From contig CALSUH010000005.1 in NCBI GenBank assembly GCA_943789485.1, forward strand, positions 62,001 to 126,000: 64,000 nt of DNA. Direction: 5' to 3'. Shown in pieces: positions 48,809 through 57,624 of this stretch. A model generated the notes under the pieces. That model had not been told where the DNA came from. It was given only the letters and a program-made list of their open reading frames with translations, and ran no database searches. A program made the translations under genes and the position numbers. How positions within the stretch are numbered: position 1 is the stretch's first letter; every line of letters begins with the position of its first letter. The stretch comes from an uncultured Pseudomonadales bacterium (GTDB taxonomy: Bacteria > Pseudomonadota > Gammaproteobacteria > Pseudomonadales > Pseudohongiellaceae).

Positions 48809-50068
48809 ATGCAAAAATATCTCAACTTAGGTTTGATCCTACGAAGAATGGGAATCGCAGTGCTAGCGTTCCTGCTTCTTGTCGGGTGCAGCGACGAAAC
48901 AGCTGAACCTCAAAATATTGAATCAGTAAAAGATATTACTCCCAGTGCATTCGAATTACTTAATCCTGAACTGAGCGCATCCGCTAAAGAGATAGCCCTA
49001 GAATATATCGAACAGATAGAAACCGACCTCATTCAAGCCGGAATTGAGATTGAAATGTTTCAGTCTTCGATAGGTATGCTTACTGAGCAAGCAAACAACG
49101 AAAATCTAAATCTCTCAAAACAAGCTTGGCTCGACGCGCATAGCGCATACGAACTCACTACGCTGCACCGTTACTTTGCCGCGCAGCTACTTGGGGAGCA
49201 GAACAGTTTAGCACTTATGCAGATTCAGTATCAGATCAATCACTGGCCGATAATTCCTGGATATATCGACTATGTAAATGGCTACCCCGATAGCGGCATC
49301 GTGAACGATATTAATGTAAATCTAGACGTTGACTCTCTTCGCGAGCAACATGGCACCTTTGATATATCAGAAGTGACCCTGGGCTTCCATGTGATCGAGT
49401 TTTTGCTTTGGGGATACGATAGTGGTTCTGTTCCCCGACCTGCTGCCGACTTCGATGCCGTGTTAGAGCTCACCTCGCAAGAAATAGAAAGTGGCTATTC
49501 CCTAGATCAACTAAGTAACAACCGCCGGCGACTTTTTCTATCCGTCGCCACTGACACCCTAGTCGAAGATTTTCGAGCGTTGCAGTCTTTATGGCTTGCT
49601 GAAGAATCGAGCATAAGGCGAGGAATCGAATCGACATCAGGAACAGAACTTATCGTCATTTTTGCGGATTCGATGTCGGCAATGCTTACCGAGGAGTTGC
49701 TGCTACGCTCTTTATATCCAATGCTGAATGGAAATTTTTCTGAGAGCATACAATCCCCCTATAGTCGGTCAACACAGAATGCGGTGTCTAGTCAGTTGAG
49801 TGGGTTGGAGAGGCTGTTACTTGAACGCCAGACTAAAAACGGCACAACTTTAGACCGCGTATTCTCTGCTATATCGGAAGAATTTTCTGAGTTTTTCTAT
49901 CAGAACTTCGATGCGAGCAAGGCCTGTCTTGTATTGCTATACGACAACAGAGCGAGTGATTCAGTAGGCCCCACAAATGAAAGAGAGTCCGAGATCGTTG
50001 AGTGTATTAATCTGCTGACCAACATTATCGACTATAACAACAAGCTCAAACTCGATCTCACCGATTAG
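48809..50068 (+). CDS. Imelysin-like (M75) lipoprotein
   Basis: About 420 residues. A lipoprotein signal ends in LLLVGC followed by SDE, so the protein should be lipid anchored. The imelysin domain has the conserved TLGFHVIEFLLWGYD block containing the HxxE metal-binding motif, and QAWLDAHSAYE, WPIIPGYIDYV and DTLVEDFRALQSLW. Imelysin proteins (IrpA, EfeO/M relatives) are linked to iron uptake, and those with intact HxxE may bind iron. The start is uncertain: GTG 48791, ATG 48809 and ATG 48848 all precede the signal. No iron transporter is adjacent. Confidence 0.85.
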   Translation: MQKYLNLGLILRRMGIAVLAFLLLVGCSDETAEPQNIESVKDITPSAFELLNPELSASAKEIALEYIEQIETDLIQAGIEIEMFQSSIGMLTEQANNENLNLSKQAWLDAHSAYELTTLHRYFAAQLLGEQNSLALMQIQYQINHWPIIPGYIDYVNGYPDSGIVNDINVNLDVDSLREQHGTFDISEVTLGFHVIEFLLWGYDSGSVPRPAADFDAVLELTSQEIESGYSLDQLSNNRRRLFLSVATDTLVEDFRALQSLWLAEESSIRRGIESTSGTELIVIFADSMSAMLTEELLLRSLYPMLNGNFSESIQSPYSRSTQNAVSSQLSGLERLLLERQTKNGTTLDRVFSAISEEFSEFFYQNFDASKACLVLLYDNRASDSVGPTNERESEIVECINLLTNIIDYNNKLKLDLTD

Positions 50069-50089
50069 GCTCACGAACTAATTGAGCGC

Positions 50090-50608
50090 CTAACGAACAA
50101 CTACCTCAATCTCAACAATCAGATCGTCTGCTAACTGCTCCAATTTTTCCTGCAACTGCTCCAGCGCGACATGCTCCGGCACCTCGAGAGTCGCTTTCGC
50201 CTTGAATAGAGCATCGGACGACATTGGCGCCGGTGTGCATTGGGTGTTAAGTCGCTCCACATTAATGCCTAGCTGCGCTACTGCGGCGGAGATTTCTTTG
50301 ATAATGCCGGGACGGTCATTGCCTACCAGGCTCAACTCAACTATCCGCGACTGCTGATCTATAGGCTCATCTGCGGCTTTTTCGATGACGAATTTTATCT
50401 CTGAGGACAGAGATTTCAGCTCTTCTATGAGCTTTTCTACACGCTCATCGGCAACGCTAATCCGCAAAATTCCAGCGAACTTTCCGGCCAGTTGAGACAT
50501 GCTGCTCTCGAGCCAATTGCCCGAGTTTGAAGCGATAGTCTGTGATAACAACTCCACTAGGCCCGGCTTATCATCAGCAATCACGGTAAGTACTAAATTA
50601 GTCGTCAT
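50090..50608 (-). CDS. Glycine cleavage system regulator GcvR-like
   Basis: A 172-residue protein consisting of two ACT domains: LVLTVIADDKPGLVELLSQTIA and VELSLVGNDRPGIIKEISAAVA, each with the typical DxPG loop. GcvR represses the glycine cleavage genes through GcvA in E. coli, and ACT domains bind glycine. No gcv genes are in the window, so the specific target is inferred from the family. Confidence 0.87.
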   Translation of the reverse strand: MTTNLVLTVIADDKPGLVELLSQTIASNSGNWLESSMSQLAGKFAGILRISVADERVEKLIEELKSLSSEIKFVIEKAADEPIDQQSRIVELSLVGNDRPGIIKEISAAVAQLGINVERLNTQCTPAPMSSDALFKAKATLEVPEHVALEQLQEKLEQLADDLIVEIEVVVR

Positions 50609-50665
50609 GAATTCCTCAGCATTAATTCGTTAATAGTGTTCACCCAATCTCCAGCATTTAAGTTG

Positions 50666-53056
50666 CTAGAAGAGCCCAATCTGATTGTTTAGTATTTTAT
50701 CCATAGAAGATGATTTGAATGCCAATATGGCGTCGGCGATGGGTGCTAACTGTCTTTCTATATAGAACTCGAAGTCTATCGCTGATTCTCGATACTGGCG
50801 AGGTTCTGCACCATTAATTGTCATAATGTATTCGATCCAGCCTCCGGACTGATACAGGCTCGGCAATTCTAATTGCCTACGAATATCTTCGGCCTTACGC
50901 GCCGCCTGAGCATGGGGCGGAACATTTTTAATATAGTCCTTCAATTTTCGGCGCAGGCGTTTACGCAAAACCAATTCGCTCTCGTATTTTCCATCGGTCA
51001 ATTGTTGAACCGTCAGCTTTATGTAATCTTCATAGGGTTCACCAAAGAATACCCGTCTATACAATTCTTTCTGAAATTCACGCGCCAGAGGCGACCAGTC
51101 GCTTCGAACCGATTCAAGCCCCTTAAACAAGAGATGCGATTTTTTTGGGTTGCTATTATCAACAACGAGGCCGGCATAGCGTTTCTTGCTGCCGGCATCT
51201 GATCCTCTAACAGTCGGCATAAGAAATTTGCTGAAATGTGTCTCGAATTCCAACTCTAGGAAGCTGGAGATGTCATACTTTTCTCTCAATCGATTCGTCC
51301 ACCACGCGTTTAGCTGTGTCGTAAGCCCCTCGCCGATTACGTTTACTTGGTCATCTGGAACCGAGCCTAATAGAACGAAAACAGAATCTGTGTCACCATA
51401 GATTACTTGATAGCCTGCATCTTCGATGAAATTTTTACTCTGAATTAGGATTTCATGGCCACGCTTGGTTATCGAACTCACTAGGCGAGAATCCAAGAAT
51501 CTACAACCCACCGTTCCGAGGATGCCATAAAATGAGTTCATAATGATCTTTATCGCCTGAGACAACGCCGTGTTCTTACTAGCCTTCGCCTTATCGCGTG
51601 CGGACCACAGAGTTGAAATCAATTCTGGCAGGATAAATTCCTCGCGAGAAAATTTTCCACCGTCATAGCCCTCGATTGGATTTTCCTCATGTGCAGCAAC
51701 GGCTAAGGCCAGCGGATCTACGTGGAAGGTCCTTATGATACTCGGGTATAAACTCTTGAAGTCTAGAACAATCACGTTCTGATGAATGCCAGGAATAGAG
51801 CCCATCACATAACCCCCTGGACTGACATTAGTGACAGAGGACCGGTCAACGAACGGTGCGACGTATCCTTTACGATGTAGTCGAGGAAGGTAGAGAAAGT
51901 CAAAGGCCGCGACAGATCCACCGTAACGGTCTAGTTCCAACCCCGTTAGCAAGCTTCGCTCCATAGCAAATGAAATGAGCGCCTCTTTTTGGAAGATGTC
52001 CCAAACTAAGCGACAGTCCTCAAGGTTATAGTGCGCTAGCGCTGTTTTATTGCCACTGAAAAGCTCAGTGATTTCCGCACCACGTTGGTCAACATCGTCT
52101 ACTAATTTCCCTCTGCCCAGCAGCTCACGCGAGACGTTCTCCAGTGAGAAGTTTTCGAATTGATAAGTGGCAGAGCGCATTAATTCGATACCGTCCAGCA
52201 CCACTCGACCGGGCAACAATGCATAATATCGATCGTTGCTATCTCTTGCCTTGCGCCAGCTGATGGCCTCGTTGTTACGCCCTAGCAGCAATGGCATTTT
52301 TAGCCGATCACAGAAGTCTTGCAGGCAACGCAGGTCGAAATTCACAATATTCCAACCCATGATCACGTCAGGGTCTAAGTCTGCGATCTTCTTAACAAAC
52401 GCACTGATAACCTCACGCTCAGAATTCAGCTGGTAGAGTTCTAGATTGCCGCCATCATCAGTTTGTTCAATGGAATCCTCAGTTAAGCCAACCATATACA
52501 CTAGTGAAACAATATCCGAATAGATTCCTATCGAATAGAGGGTGCTTGCATGATAGTCAGTCTCTATATCTACAGAGACCGCATTAAGCTGTGGTCGGTA
52601 TTGTGTGGCACGCAAATCGCTAGGTGTTACGTCGCTGAAGCCATCGTTCTCATTCAGACTGCCTTCGATCGAGACAGACGCCGTAATAAAACGCTCCATA
52701 AGAAAGCGATCTGTAGGTTTAAGGTCTGCTTCTGTTATCCGGATGTCTTTTTGAACGAGCCTGTCTCGTATATCGAAGAGCTTTCGCTGGCTCTTAAGAT
52801 AGAGTGCCGACATGGGTTCAGTATCGAAGTTCTTCAACTGCGTTGCAGCAATTCGCCAGCCAGTTAGCGGCGAGAGAATTTCTTCTACTTGAGCTTGCTG
52901 CCGCGTAGGGAAGAAGCAGACAGCCTCCTGCCCAGAGAAGCGAAGGCGCAGAGGGCCAGCATTACTAGCCAACCAGAAAATAAGATCTACGCCCGTCCCG
53001 GATTCAACCCACTGTCTTGTGAGTATGAATCCGTCGAGTACCGAGTTTGAGGAAAT
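50666..53056 (-). CDS. polB: DNA polymerase II (family B)
   Basis: A family B polymerase of nearly 790 residues. The 3'-5' exonuclease has SVDIETDYHA, GWNIVNFDLRCL and YNLEDCRLVWDIF; polymerase motifs are DFKSLYPSIIRTF (A), IIMNSFYGILG (B) and YGDTDSVFVLLG (C). Pol II works in replication restart and lesion bypass, usually under SOS control. The first canonical start, TTG at 52972, would delete the conserved GFILTRQW...FWLA N-terminus, which is in frame upstream. Between the preceding stop and this motif there is no ATG, GTG or TTG; ATT at 53056 is the best candidate. It lies directly behind the molybdoenzyme gene. Confidence 0.92.
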   Translation of the reverse strand: MSSNSVLDGFILTRQWVESGTGVDLIFWLASNAGPLRLRFSGQEAVCFFPTRQQAQVEEILSPLTGWRIAATQLKNFDTEPMSALYLKSQRKLFDIRDRLVQKDIRITEADLKPTDRFLMERFITASVSIEGSLNENDGFSDVTPSDLRATQYRPQLNAVSVDIETDYHASTLYSIGIYSDIVSLVYMVGLTEDSIEQTDDGGNLELYQLNSEREVISAFVKKIADLDPDVIMGWNIVNFDLRCLQDFCDRLKMPLLLGRNNEAISWRKARDSNDRYYALLPGRVVLDGIELMRSATYQFENFSLENVSRELLGRGKLVDDVDQRGAEITELFSGNKTALAHYNLEDCRLVWDIFQKEALISFAMERSLLTGLELDRYGGSVAAFDFLYLPRLHRKGYVAPFVDRSSVTNVSPGGYVMGSIPGIHQNVIVLDFKSLYPSIIRTFHVDPLALAVAAHEENPIEGYDGGKFSREEFILPELISTLWSARDKAKASKNTALSQAIKIIMNSFYGILGTVGCRFLDSRLVSSITKRGHEILIQSKNFIEDAGYQVIYGDTDSVFVLLGSVPDDQVNVIGEGLTTQLNAWWTNRLREKYDISSFLELEFETHFSKFLMPTVRGSDAGSKKRYAGLVVDNSNPKKSHLLFKGLESVRSDWSPLAREFQKELYRRVFFGEPYEDYIKLTVQQLTDGKYESELVLRKRLRRKLKDYIKNVPPHAQAARKAEDIRRQLELPSLYQSGGWIEYIMTINGAEPRQYRESAIDFEFYIERQLAPIADAILAFKSSSMDKILNNQIGLF

Positions 53057-53062
53057 TAGGGG

Positions 53063-54238
53063 CTAGATGCGCACAGTTCGCGGGAACTGAGCGTAGTTTT
53101 CCCAGCGGCTCACCTTATCTGGAAGTTCTTCCGTAGTCGCTTGTACATTGCCATTGACGTCTGTCACGCGAGATACAATGGTGTGCTCTCCCGGCGTGGC
53201 ATTGTTCCAATCGTAACGGAATAGCTTCCAAGAATATTTCGTTGATCGCGGATTAATCTCTGCACGTTCCCATGGACCGTCGTCTACTTTGACTTCGATA
53301 CTTTCTATAGATGTGCCATCGTTTAGTACAAAACCTTGAATCGTGTGTTGGCCACCCATCTGTGTAACACGAATGATAGAAGACTTCAGGTTTATGGTGG
53401 TAACAGAGTTTTCAACCCAGCGTTCTATCCCACCTATGCTTTCTTTTTTCAGAGTCACATAGTCACGCCCCATGAAGCGACCCATATATCGAGTGTCTTG
53501 AATATGAATCTGATTTAACCATTTTACATTGGAAACGCCATACCAACCTGGGATCAATGCACGTACTGGCTTGCCATGATAAAGCGGCAGCGGCTCTCCA
53601 TTCATTTCGAATGCAAGCATATTCTCAGGGCGCATCGCATCGTCAATGGATAGGCTACGCGCGAATGCTTTCTCGACTTCGGTCTCGCGAATCGTCTCAG
53701 TTTGGACATCGCTTCCAAAGAAGACGATTTCCTTAGCGCCGTCTTGAATGCCCGCTTCTTCTAGAATACTTGCCAGCGAGACACCACGCCAGCGCGCGTT
53801 ACCAATAAGCCCCTGAAACAATCCCCGGCTATTGCCACCGCACTCAAATCCAACTTGCTGTTCAATATTGTCTCGGGCCATGAGGTCTGCAAGAGAAAAC
53901 TCTAACTCATTGTCTACCATGCCAGTCACTTTCAGCGTATAGGAATCGTTATCAATCTCTGGCTGACCATAGTGCTGTACTATGTAAAAATCCTCGTTGT
54001 CGGTGAAATGAGTGGTTATTTCGCGCGTATCCAACCAGTGAGTCGAGTTTGGTCGAGCCGGGCGCGCGTTGAAAGTATCAGGCACGTCGGTAAAAGGAAC
54101 GAGTTGCTCGCCTTGGGCTAGCGCGGGAAAGATAAACCCTGGTACTGAAGCAGCGCCGGCTGCCAAGGCTCCGGTGCCCAAGGCACCTTTAAGAATATCG
54201 CGTCGAGAACTATCGTCTGGTTTGTCATCTTGATTCAT
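53063..54238 (-). CDS. Tat-exported sulfite oxidase/SoxC-like molybdoenzyme
   Basis: A 391-residue periplasmic protein. The N-terminus has a twin-arginine signal (SRRDILKGALG, then ALAAGAASVPGF and an ALA cleavage site). The molybdopterin domain contains QHYGQPEIDNDSYTLKVTG, the molybdenum-ligand cysteine in VGFECGGNSRGLF and KPVRALIPGWYGVSNVKWL; a C-terminal dimerisation domain ends with ENYAQFPRTVRI. The family oxidises sulfite or sulfane sulfur and passes electrons to a cytochrome, as in SorA/SorB or SoxC/SoxD. No cytochrome gene is adjacent and polB follows, so the electron partner must be elsewhere. Confidence 0.88.
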   Translation of the reverse strand: MNQDDKPDDSSRRDILKGALGTGALAAGAASVPGFIFPALAQGEQLVPFTDVPDTFNARPARPNSTHWLDTREITTHFTDNEDFYIVQHYGQPEIDNDSYTLKVTGMVDNELEFSLADLMARDNIEQQVGFECGGNSRGLFQGLIGNARWRGVSLASILEEAGIQDGAKEIVFFGSDVQTETIRETEVEKAFARSLSIDDAMRPENMLAFEMNGEPLPLYHGKPVRALIPGWYGVSNVKWLNQIHIQDTRYMGRFMGRDYVTLKKESIGGIERWVENSVTTINLKSSIIRVTQMGGQHTIQGFVLNDGTSIESIEVKVDDGPWERAEINPRSTKYSWKLFRYDWNNATPGEHTIVSRVTDVNGNVQATTEELPDKVSRWENYAQFPRTVRI

Positions 54239-54385
54239 GATCTTCTCTCTTTTTCTTGGCTCCGCTAGCTCTCAATCTCTCTAGGAGAGGCTTTAGCATT
54301 AGGATCGCTCTTTAGTAGTAGTCGGACAACCTTATCACAACAATCTAGTACGAACCCAGTCGAAAGACGCCGAATTCACGAATTG

Positions 54386-54633
54386 TCAGGATAGTGAATT
54401 TATTTCTTCTTCTAGCCCAAAAATTGTTGTTGGTGACGATGGATTCTAGCACCTGAATACGCGCCTCGAGCTTCAGAGTCTTCGGCTTCAGGGCCACTTT
54501 GTATCCTCTAAACTTGCACTTAGCTGGCCAACACCACTTTCAACTGCTCGGTGCGATATTTTAGGTAGACTCTCAAACTAATGAAGGCAAATACTGTTGC
54601 TACAATTATTTCTGTATCCGCATCTTCACCCAT
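54386..54633 (-). pseudogene. Frame-disrupted small membrane protein with coiled coil
   Basis: Read on the minus strand from ATG 54633, a 37-residue ORF (stop at 54520-54522) has MGEDADTEIIVATVFAFISL, one membrane helix, then RVYLKYRTEQLK. A second frame beginning near 54497 continues with LKPKTLKLEARIQVLESIVTN, a coiled-coil segment, and after a 5-T run (54419-54423 on the plus strand) a third frame gives GLEEEINSLS and a stop at 54386. Removing a few bases would rebuild one protein of about 80 residues: one N-terminal helix and a C-terminal LEARIxVLExIVT coiled coil, resembling PspB-like small envelope proteins. The remaining 54239-54385 and 54634-54854 hold nothing I can support. Confidence 0.5.
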
Positions 54634-54854
54634 CGGTAGTTACTCTGTCTAGCTAGATTTAGCAAGAGCGCTGAGAAACGGTAGCGCTCAGCCGACTAAT
54701 GCACATCGAAACCGAGCAGTTTAGGTATCGATTCATGCTGACACCAGTCGGCCGGTGATTCAACCTGGCAGTAGAATGCCGCTCCTAGCCTAACCAGGCC
54801 GCAAGTCAAATAGGATTTGGTTCAGTTTAAAACTGTATAACCGAAGAAACTAGT

Positions 54855-55346
54855 ATGAGTATTATTCGCAGTAGCCACGATTTCTCTATACCCGCACCGA
54901 GTTCGATAGAAAACACGCAAGATACCGATGCTTGGCTGGCGTCGATGAGTGACAGTGGCTGGCGCGTGCTTACCGATTTCCGACATTGGCCCCATTGGAT
55001 TCCTGACGTGCACAGTGTAATCCAGACGGGCTCGGAACCCCCAGCGAGAGGCACAAAGCTTCAAGTAGAAAGAGGACACAAGACGGTGACCTGCTCCATC
55101 GAGGTTTGGGACCCGCCTCGAAGCCTACAAATCTGTATCAACCTCGCCTCCGGCGAGATGGCCTATGGCTTCCTGATTGAAACCAGTTCTAAAAATGCCG
55201 AAATGCGTATTTCGCTGAAATTGGAACGCCGCTTTATCGGCCTGTCTCGCATCGCCGTATTTTTCTTCAGATGGCGACTACAGAAACTCGGGGACAAAAT
55301 ACTTGCCAATCTAGCCGCCAGAATAAAGCCAACAAAGAACGACTAG
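54855..55346 (+). CDS. SRPBCC-fold (START/polyketide-cyclase-like) protein
   Basis: A 163-residue protein with SGWRVLTDFRHWPHWIPDVHSV, a typical beta-strand/helix opening of SRPBCC ligand-binding proteins, then PPARGTKLQVERG, CSIEVWDPPRSLQI and a long C-terminal helix (FFFRWRLQKLGDKILANLAARI). The first 30 residues are an extra polar leader. No partner gene suggests a ligand; function unknown. Confidence 0.7.
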   Translation: MSIIRSSHDFSIPAPSSIENTQDTDAWLASMSDSGWRVLTDFRHWPHWIPDVHSVIQTGSEPPARGTKLQVERGHKTVTCSIEVWDPPRSLQICINLASGEMAYGFLIETSSKNAEMRISLKLERRFIGLSRIAVFFFRWRLQKLGDKILANLAARIKPTKND

Positions 55347-55359
55347 TACTAGCTGCTTT

Positions 55360-55559
55360 ATGCTGCGATCGGCCCCAGCAACTTGGTATGGTCGATGTAC
55401 GCAGCTCTGCAACCGTTCCAGATTAATTGCAGAACAAGAACTTGAGCCCGACCTCCTTTTTCAGAATCTACTCCTTCAATCCCAGAAACAAGATCCTAGG
55501 AGAATTTACAAGTTCATAAAAACCCCGACACTGATGAGATTTACTATGAGATAGTGTAA
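55360..55559 (+). pseudogene. Possible degraded small ORF
   Basis: An open frame from ATG 55360 encodes a short protein with ELEPDLLFQNLLLQSQKQDP and RRIYKFIK, then loses sense. If one A is added to the five-A run at 55518-55522, translation continues as NPDTDEIYYEIV and stops at 55557-55559 in a more protein-like way. No family is recognised. It could be a broken gene or noise. The rest of the gap up to 55642 is empty. Confidence 0.25.
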
Positions 55560-55642
55560 TTCGAAAGGTTTCCCAACTCGTGCTGGAAGCAGTGATTGGA
55601 AAACAGGCCCCCACAGCCTAGACCGGAGTCAAGCCATTCCTG

Positions 55643-56185
55643 TTAATGATTATGCCCGCCCGCGCCATGCGCATGGCCATGTGCAATCTCTTCTGCGCTT
55701 GCATCACGAATGCCTTCCACTTGCACTTCGTAGTAAAGAGCTTTCCCTGCTAAAGGGTGATTGAAGTCCACATCGGCGTTAAACTTTCCAGCCTTGATAA
55801 TAACGACCGCGCGATTCCCTTGATTTGTCTCGACTGTCGCAGGCATCCCTGGCAATATTTTCTTTACCGGTCTAGGAAACTGTAAATGCTTGATCGGAAC
55901 TCGCTGTGTCGAATTTGGGCGACGAAATCCATAAGCATCATCTGGCTGAAGAGTAATCTCAATCGCGTCACCTACCTTTTTGCCTTCCAGTGCTTTTTCC
56001 AGCCCTACCACGACATTGTGAAACCCGTGTAGATAGGCCAGCGGCACACCTGCATGAGACTCCTCACGCCAACCCGCCCGCTCGCCGTCTTCTCCCACTT
56101 CAGCCAGCCGATAGTGAAAACTAACAACCTTATTTACAGTGATAGACTGCTCTACGTGTTCTTCTGCTGATTCTGCTTCTGACAT
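55643..56185 (-). CDS. SlyD-like FKBP peptidyl-prolyl isomerase
   Basis: A 180-residue FKBP-type isomerase of the SlyD layout: VVSFHYRLAE, LAYLHGFHNVVVGLEKALEGKKVGD (FKBP core), an insert-in-flap domain (about residues 85-140) with PDDAYGFRRPNSTQRV, and DFNHPLAGKALYYEVQV. The C-terminus is histidine rich (HGHAHGAGGHNH) and should bind nickel or other metals, as in SlyD. A GGAGAG site precedes the ATG by about 5 bases. Acts in the cytoplasm as a chaperone/isomerase and metal carrier. Confidence 0.9.
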   Translation of the reverse strand: MSEAESAEEHVEQSITVNKVVSFHYRLAEVGEDGERAGWREESHAGVPLAYLHGFHNVVVGLEKALEGKKVGDAIEITLQPDDAYGFRRPNSTQRVPIKHLQFPRPVKKILPGMPATVETNQGNRAVVIIKAGKFNADVDFNHPLAGKALYYEVQVEGIRDASAEEIAHGHAHGAGGHNH

Positions 56186-56379
56186 TTCGCTCTCCTGCGT
56201 AAGAAGAAGATTCTAGCAGATGACACGGCCTTATATGTAGTGGCCGCCCCGATAACATGTGCTTGCTATACGCGTTCTCCCCCAAAATCAACTGTCAATA
56301 GCAGTAGCGATCCGCTGATGGTACTTTCATAAAAAGCGAGAGTTGAATAATTGTATGACAGCGGAAATGGAATACTTTA

Positions 56380-57384
56380 ATGAACCATGATGAGCCTGAT
56401 TCAAAATTACTTGTACCTGTGCTTGATGAAAATAGCCCGGACACCTCTGGGGGTAGCCTCAGTCATTATATGGCGCTCTCCTTCTCCTTGCCGGAACGGC
56501 TAGCACGAGCGCTAGGCTCACTCATCGGCGGCAGTTCGCTATTGCTCACCAAGACCCTGATACCGACCGCGGTGAAAAATTCGAATAGCTATCGGTTCAC
56601 CTTTGGTATGTTTCAGACCTTTCTGATCAAAAATGTTGCTGAATTAGATGACTTCCAAACAGATACAGAGCTTCAAGAGCATTTCCTGAATCGAAAGTTG
56701 CTAGGAACATCTCTTGAGGCAGCCGGCTTATTAACCATGCACCTTTCTCCGGTTTGGGTATTTGCTATTGCCTCTGATGCCGCCAAGGGAGGTCAAGTTT
56801 TTTTGAATCGTCTAGTTCATCATTTGAAAGAACATGACGTAATCTCCCAGGAGAGTAATCCCGAATCTCTTGAGCAGGTTCTACTGTGTATTCATGAAAT
56901 GGGCCGCCAGGGGGCTACGGCAATCGATACTCCGCCACTATCCATGATAGAAGTAGAAGAATTGGCAGCGCAGCTGCGAGAATCCACGGCCTCCTTGAGG
57001 GAAAACTCGGCCAAGCTATTGCCTCGATTCGAAGCAATTTGGAATCAGATAAGCTTGGTTGCTAGACAACAGAGCCTCAGCACTGAACAGGTTTTAGGTA
57101 TGCTCTCGGTAAGCGCAGCATCACTCGCCCATACCGGTGCAGGCACAGCTGGCGCGATAGGAAAGACGGGGTTCTATTTTCTCGACGAAATAATCCTAAA
57201 TGACTACAAAGAGACCTTGGTTGACATCGCTGACACTGGCTCCCTGCACTATATGCAACAAAATATGCAACCTTTCATCCAAAATGCTCAATCTCATTTC
57301 AATTTCAAAATAGAAACTCAATCACAAGCTTGGCTCAAAACCGGCATCACTAAATTGATGCGGCAAATGGGATCAAAAAAGTAG
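56380..57384 (+). CDS. Uncharacterised 334-residue protein
   Basis: I do not recognise the family. The protein has no signal peptide. A first region (about 25-120) contains LPERLARALGSLIGGSSLLLTKTLI and FTFGMFQTFLI, amphipathic to hydrophobic helices; LLTMHLSPVWVFAIASDAA (about 120-140) is a further hydrophobic stretch. The middle (about 190-235) is a charged helix, probably a coiled coil, followed by a glycine/alanine-rich TGAGTAGAIGKTGFYF segment and a C-terminal helix ending MRQMGSKK. It may be membrane associated. It stands alone, convergent with the FKBP gene. Confidence 0.75.
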   Translation: MNHDEPDSKLLVPVLDENSPDTSGGSLSHYMALSFSLPERLARALGSLIGGSSLLLTKTLIPTAVKNSNSYRFTFGMFQTFLIKNVAELDDFQTDTELQEHFLNRKLLGTSLEAAGLLTMHLSPVWVFAIASDAAKGGQVFLNRLVHHLKEHDVISQESNPESLEQVLLCIHEMGRQGATAIDTPPLSMIEVEELAAQLRESTASLRENSAKLLPRFEAIWNQISLVARQQSLSTEQVLGMLSVSAASLAHTGAGTAGAIGKTGFYFLDEIILNDYKETLVDIADTGSLHYMQQNMQPFIQNAQSHFNFKIETQSQAWLKTGITKLMRQMGSKK

Positions 57385-57581
57385 GTTTCCACATTGAATC
57401 TCCCACTTGATATTGAGTAAATTCTACAAAATTTTAACTAAATGCCACCGCATTAAAGGAGTTATTACCCTAGTAAATTCATTGTGATAGCTTGACATCG
57501 CTCTGTTTACAACAAATTCAGTGGGATTCGAGATAGGGAAAATCACTTGCCTAATTTTCATCAATGCAGGGAGGCTTCATC

Positions 57582-57606
57582 CGGCGAGAGAATCAATTTT
57601 TCGCCG
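57582..57606 (+). promoter_or_regulatory. Hairpin upstream of HTH gene
   Basis: CGGCGA (57582-57587) can pair with TCGCCG (57601-57606) across a 13-base loop, ending 18 bases before the ATG of the next gene. A TTGACA hexamer at 57492 might be a -35 for the same gene, though no good -10 follows. Position suggests an operator or a 5'-leader element; nothing more is proven. Confidence 0.3.
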
Positions 57607-57624
57607 TCGAAAGGGCTGTAAACT

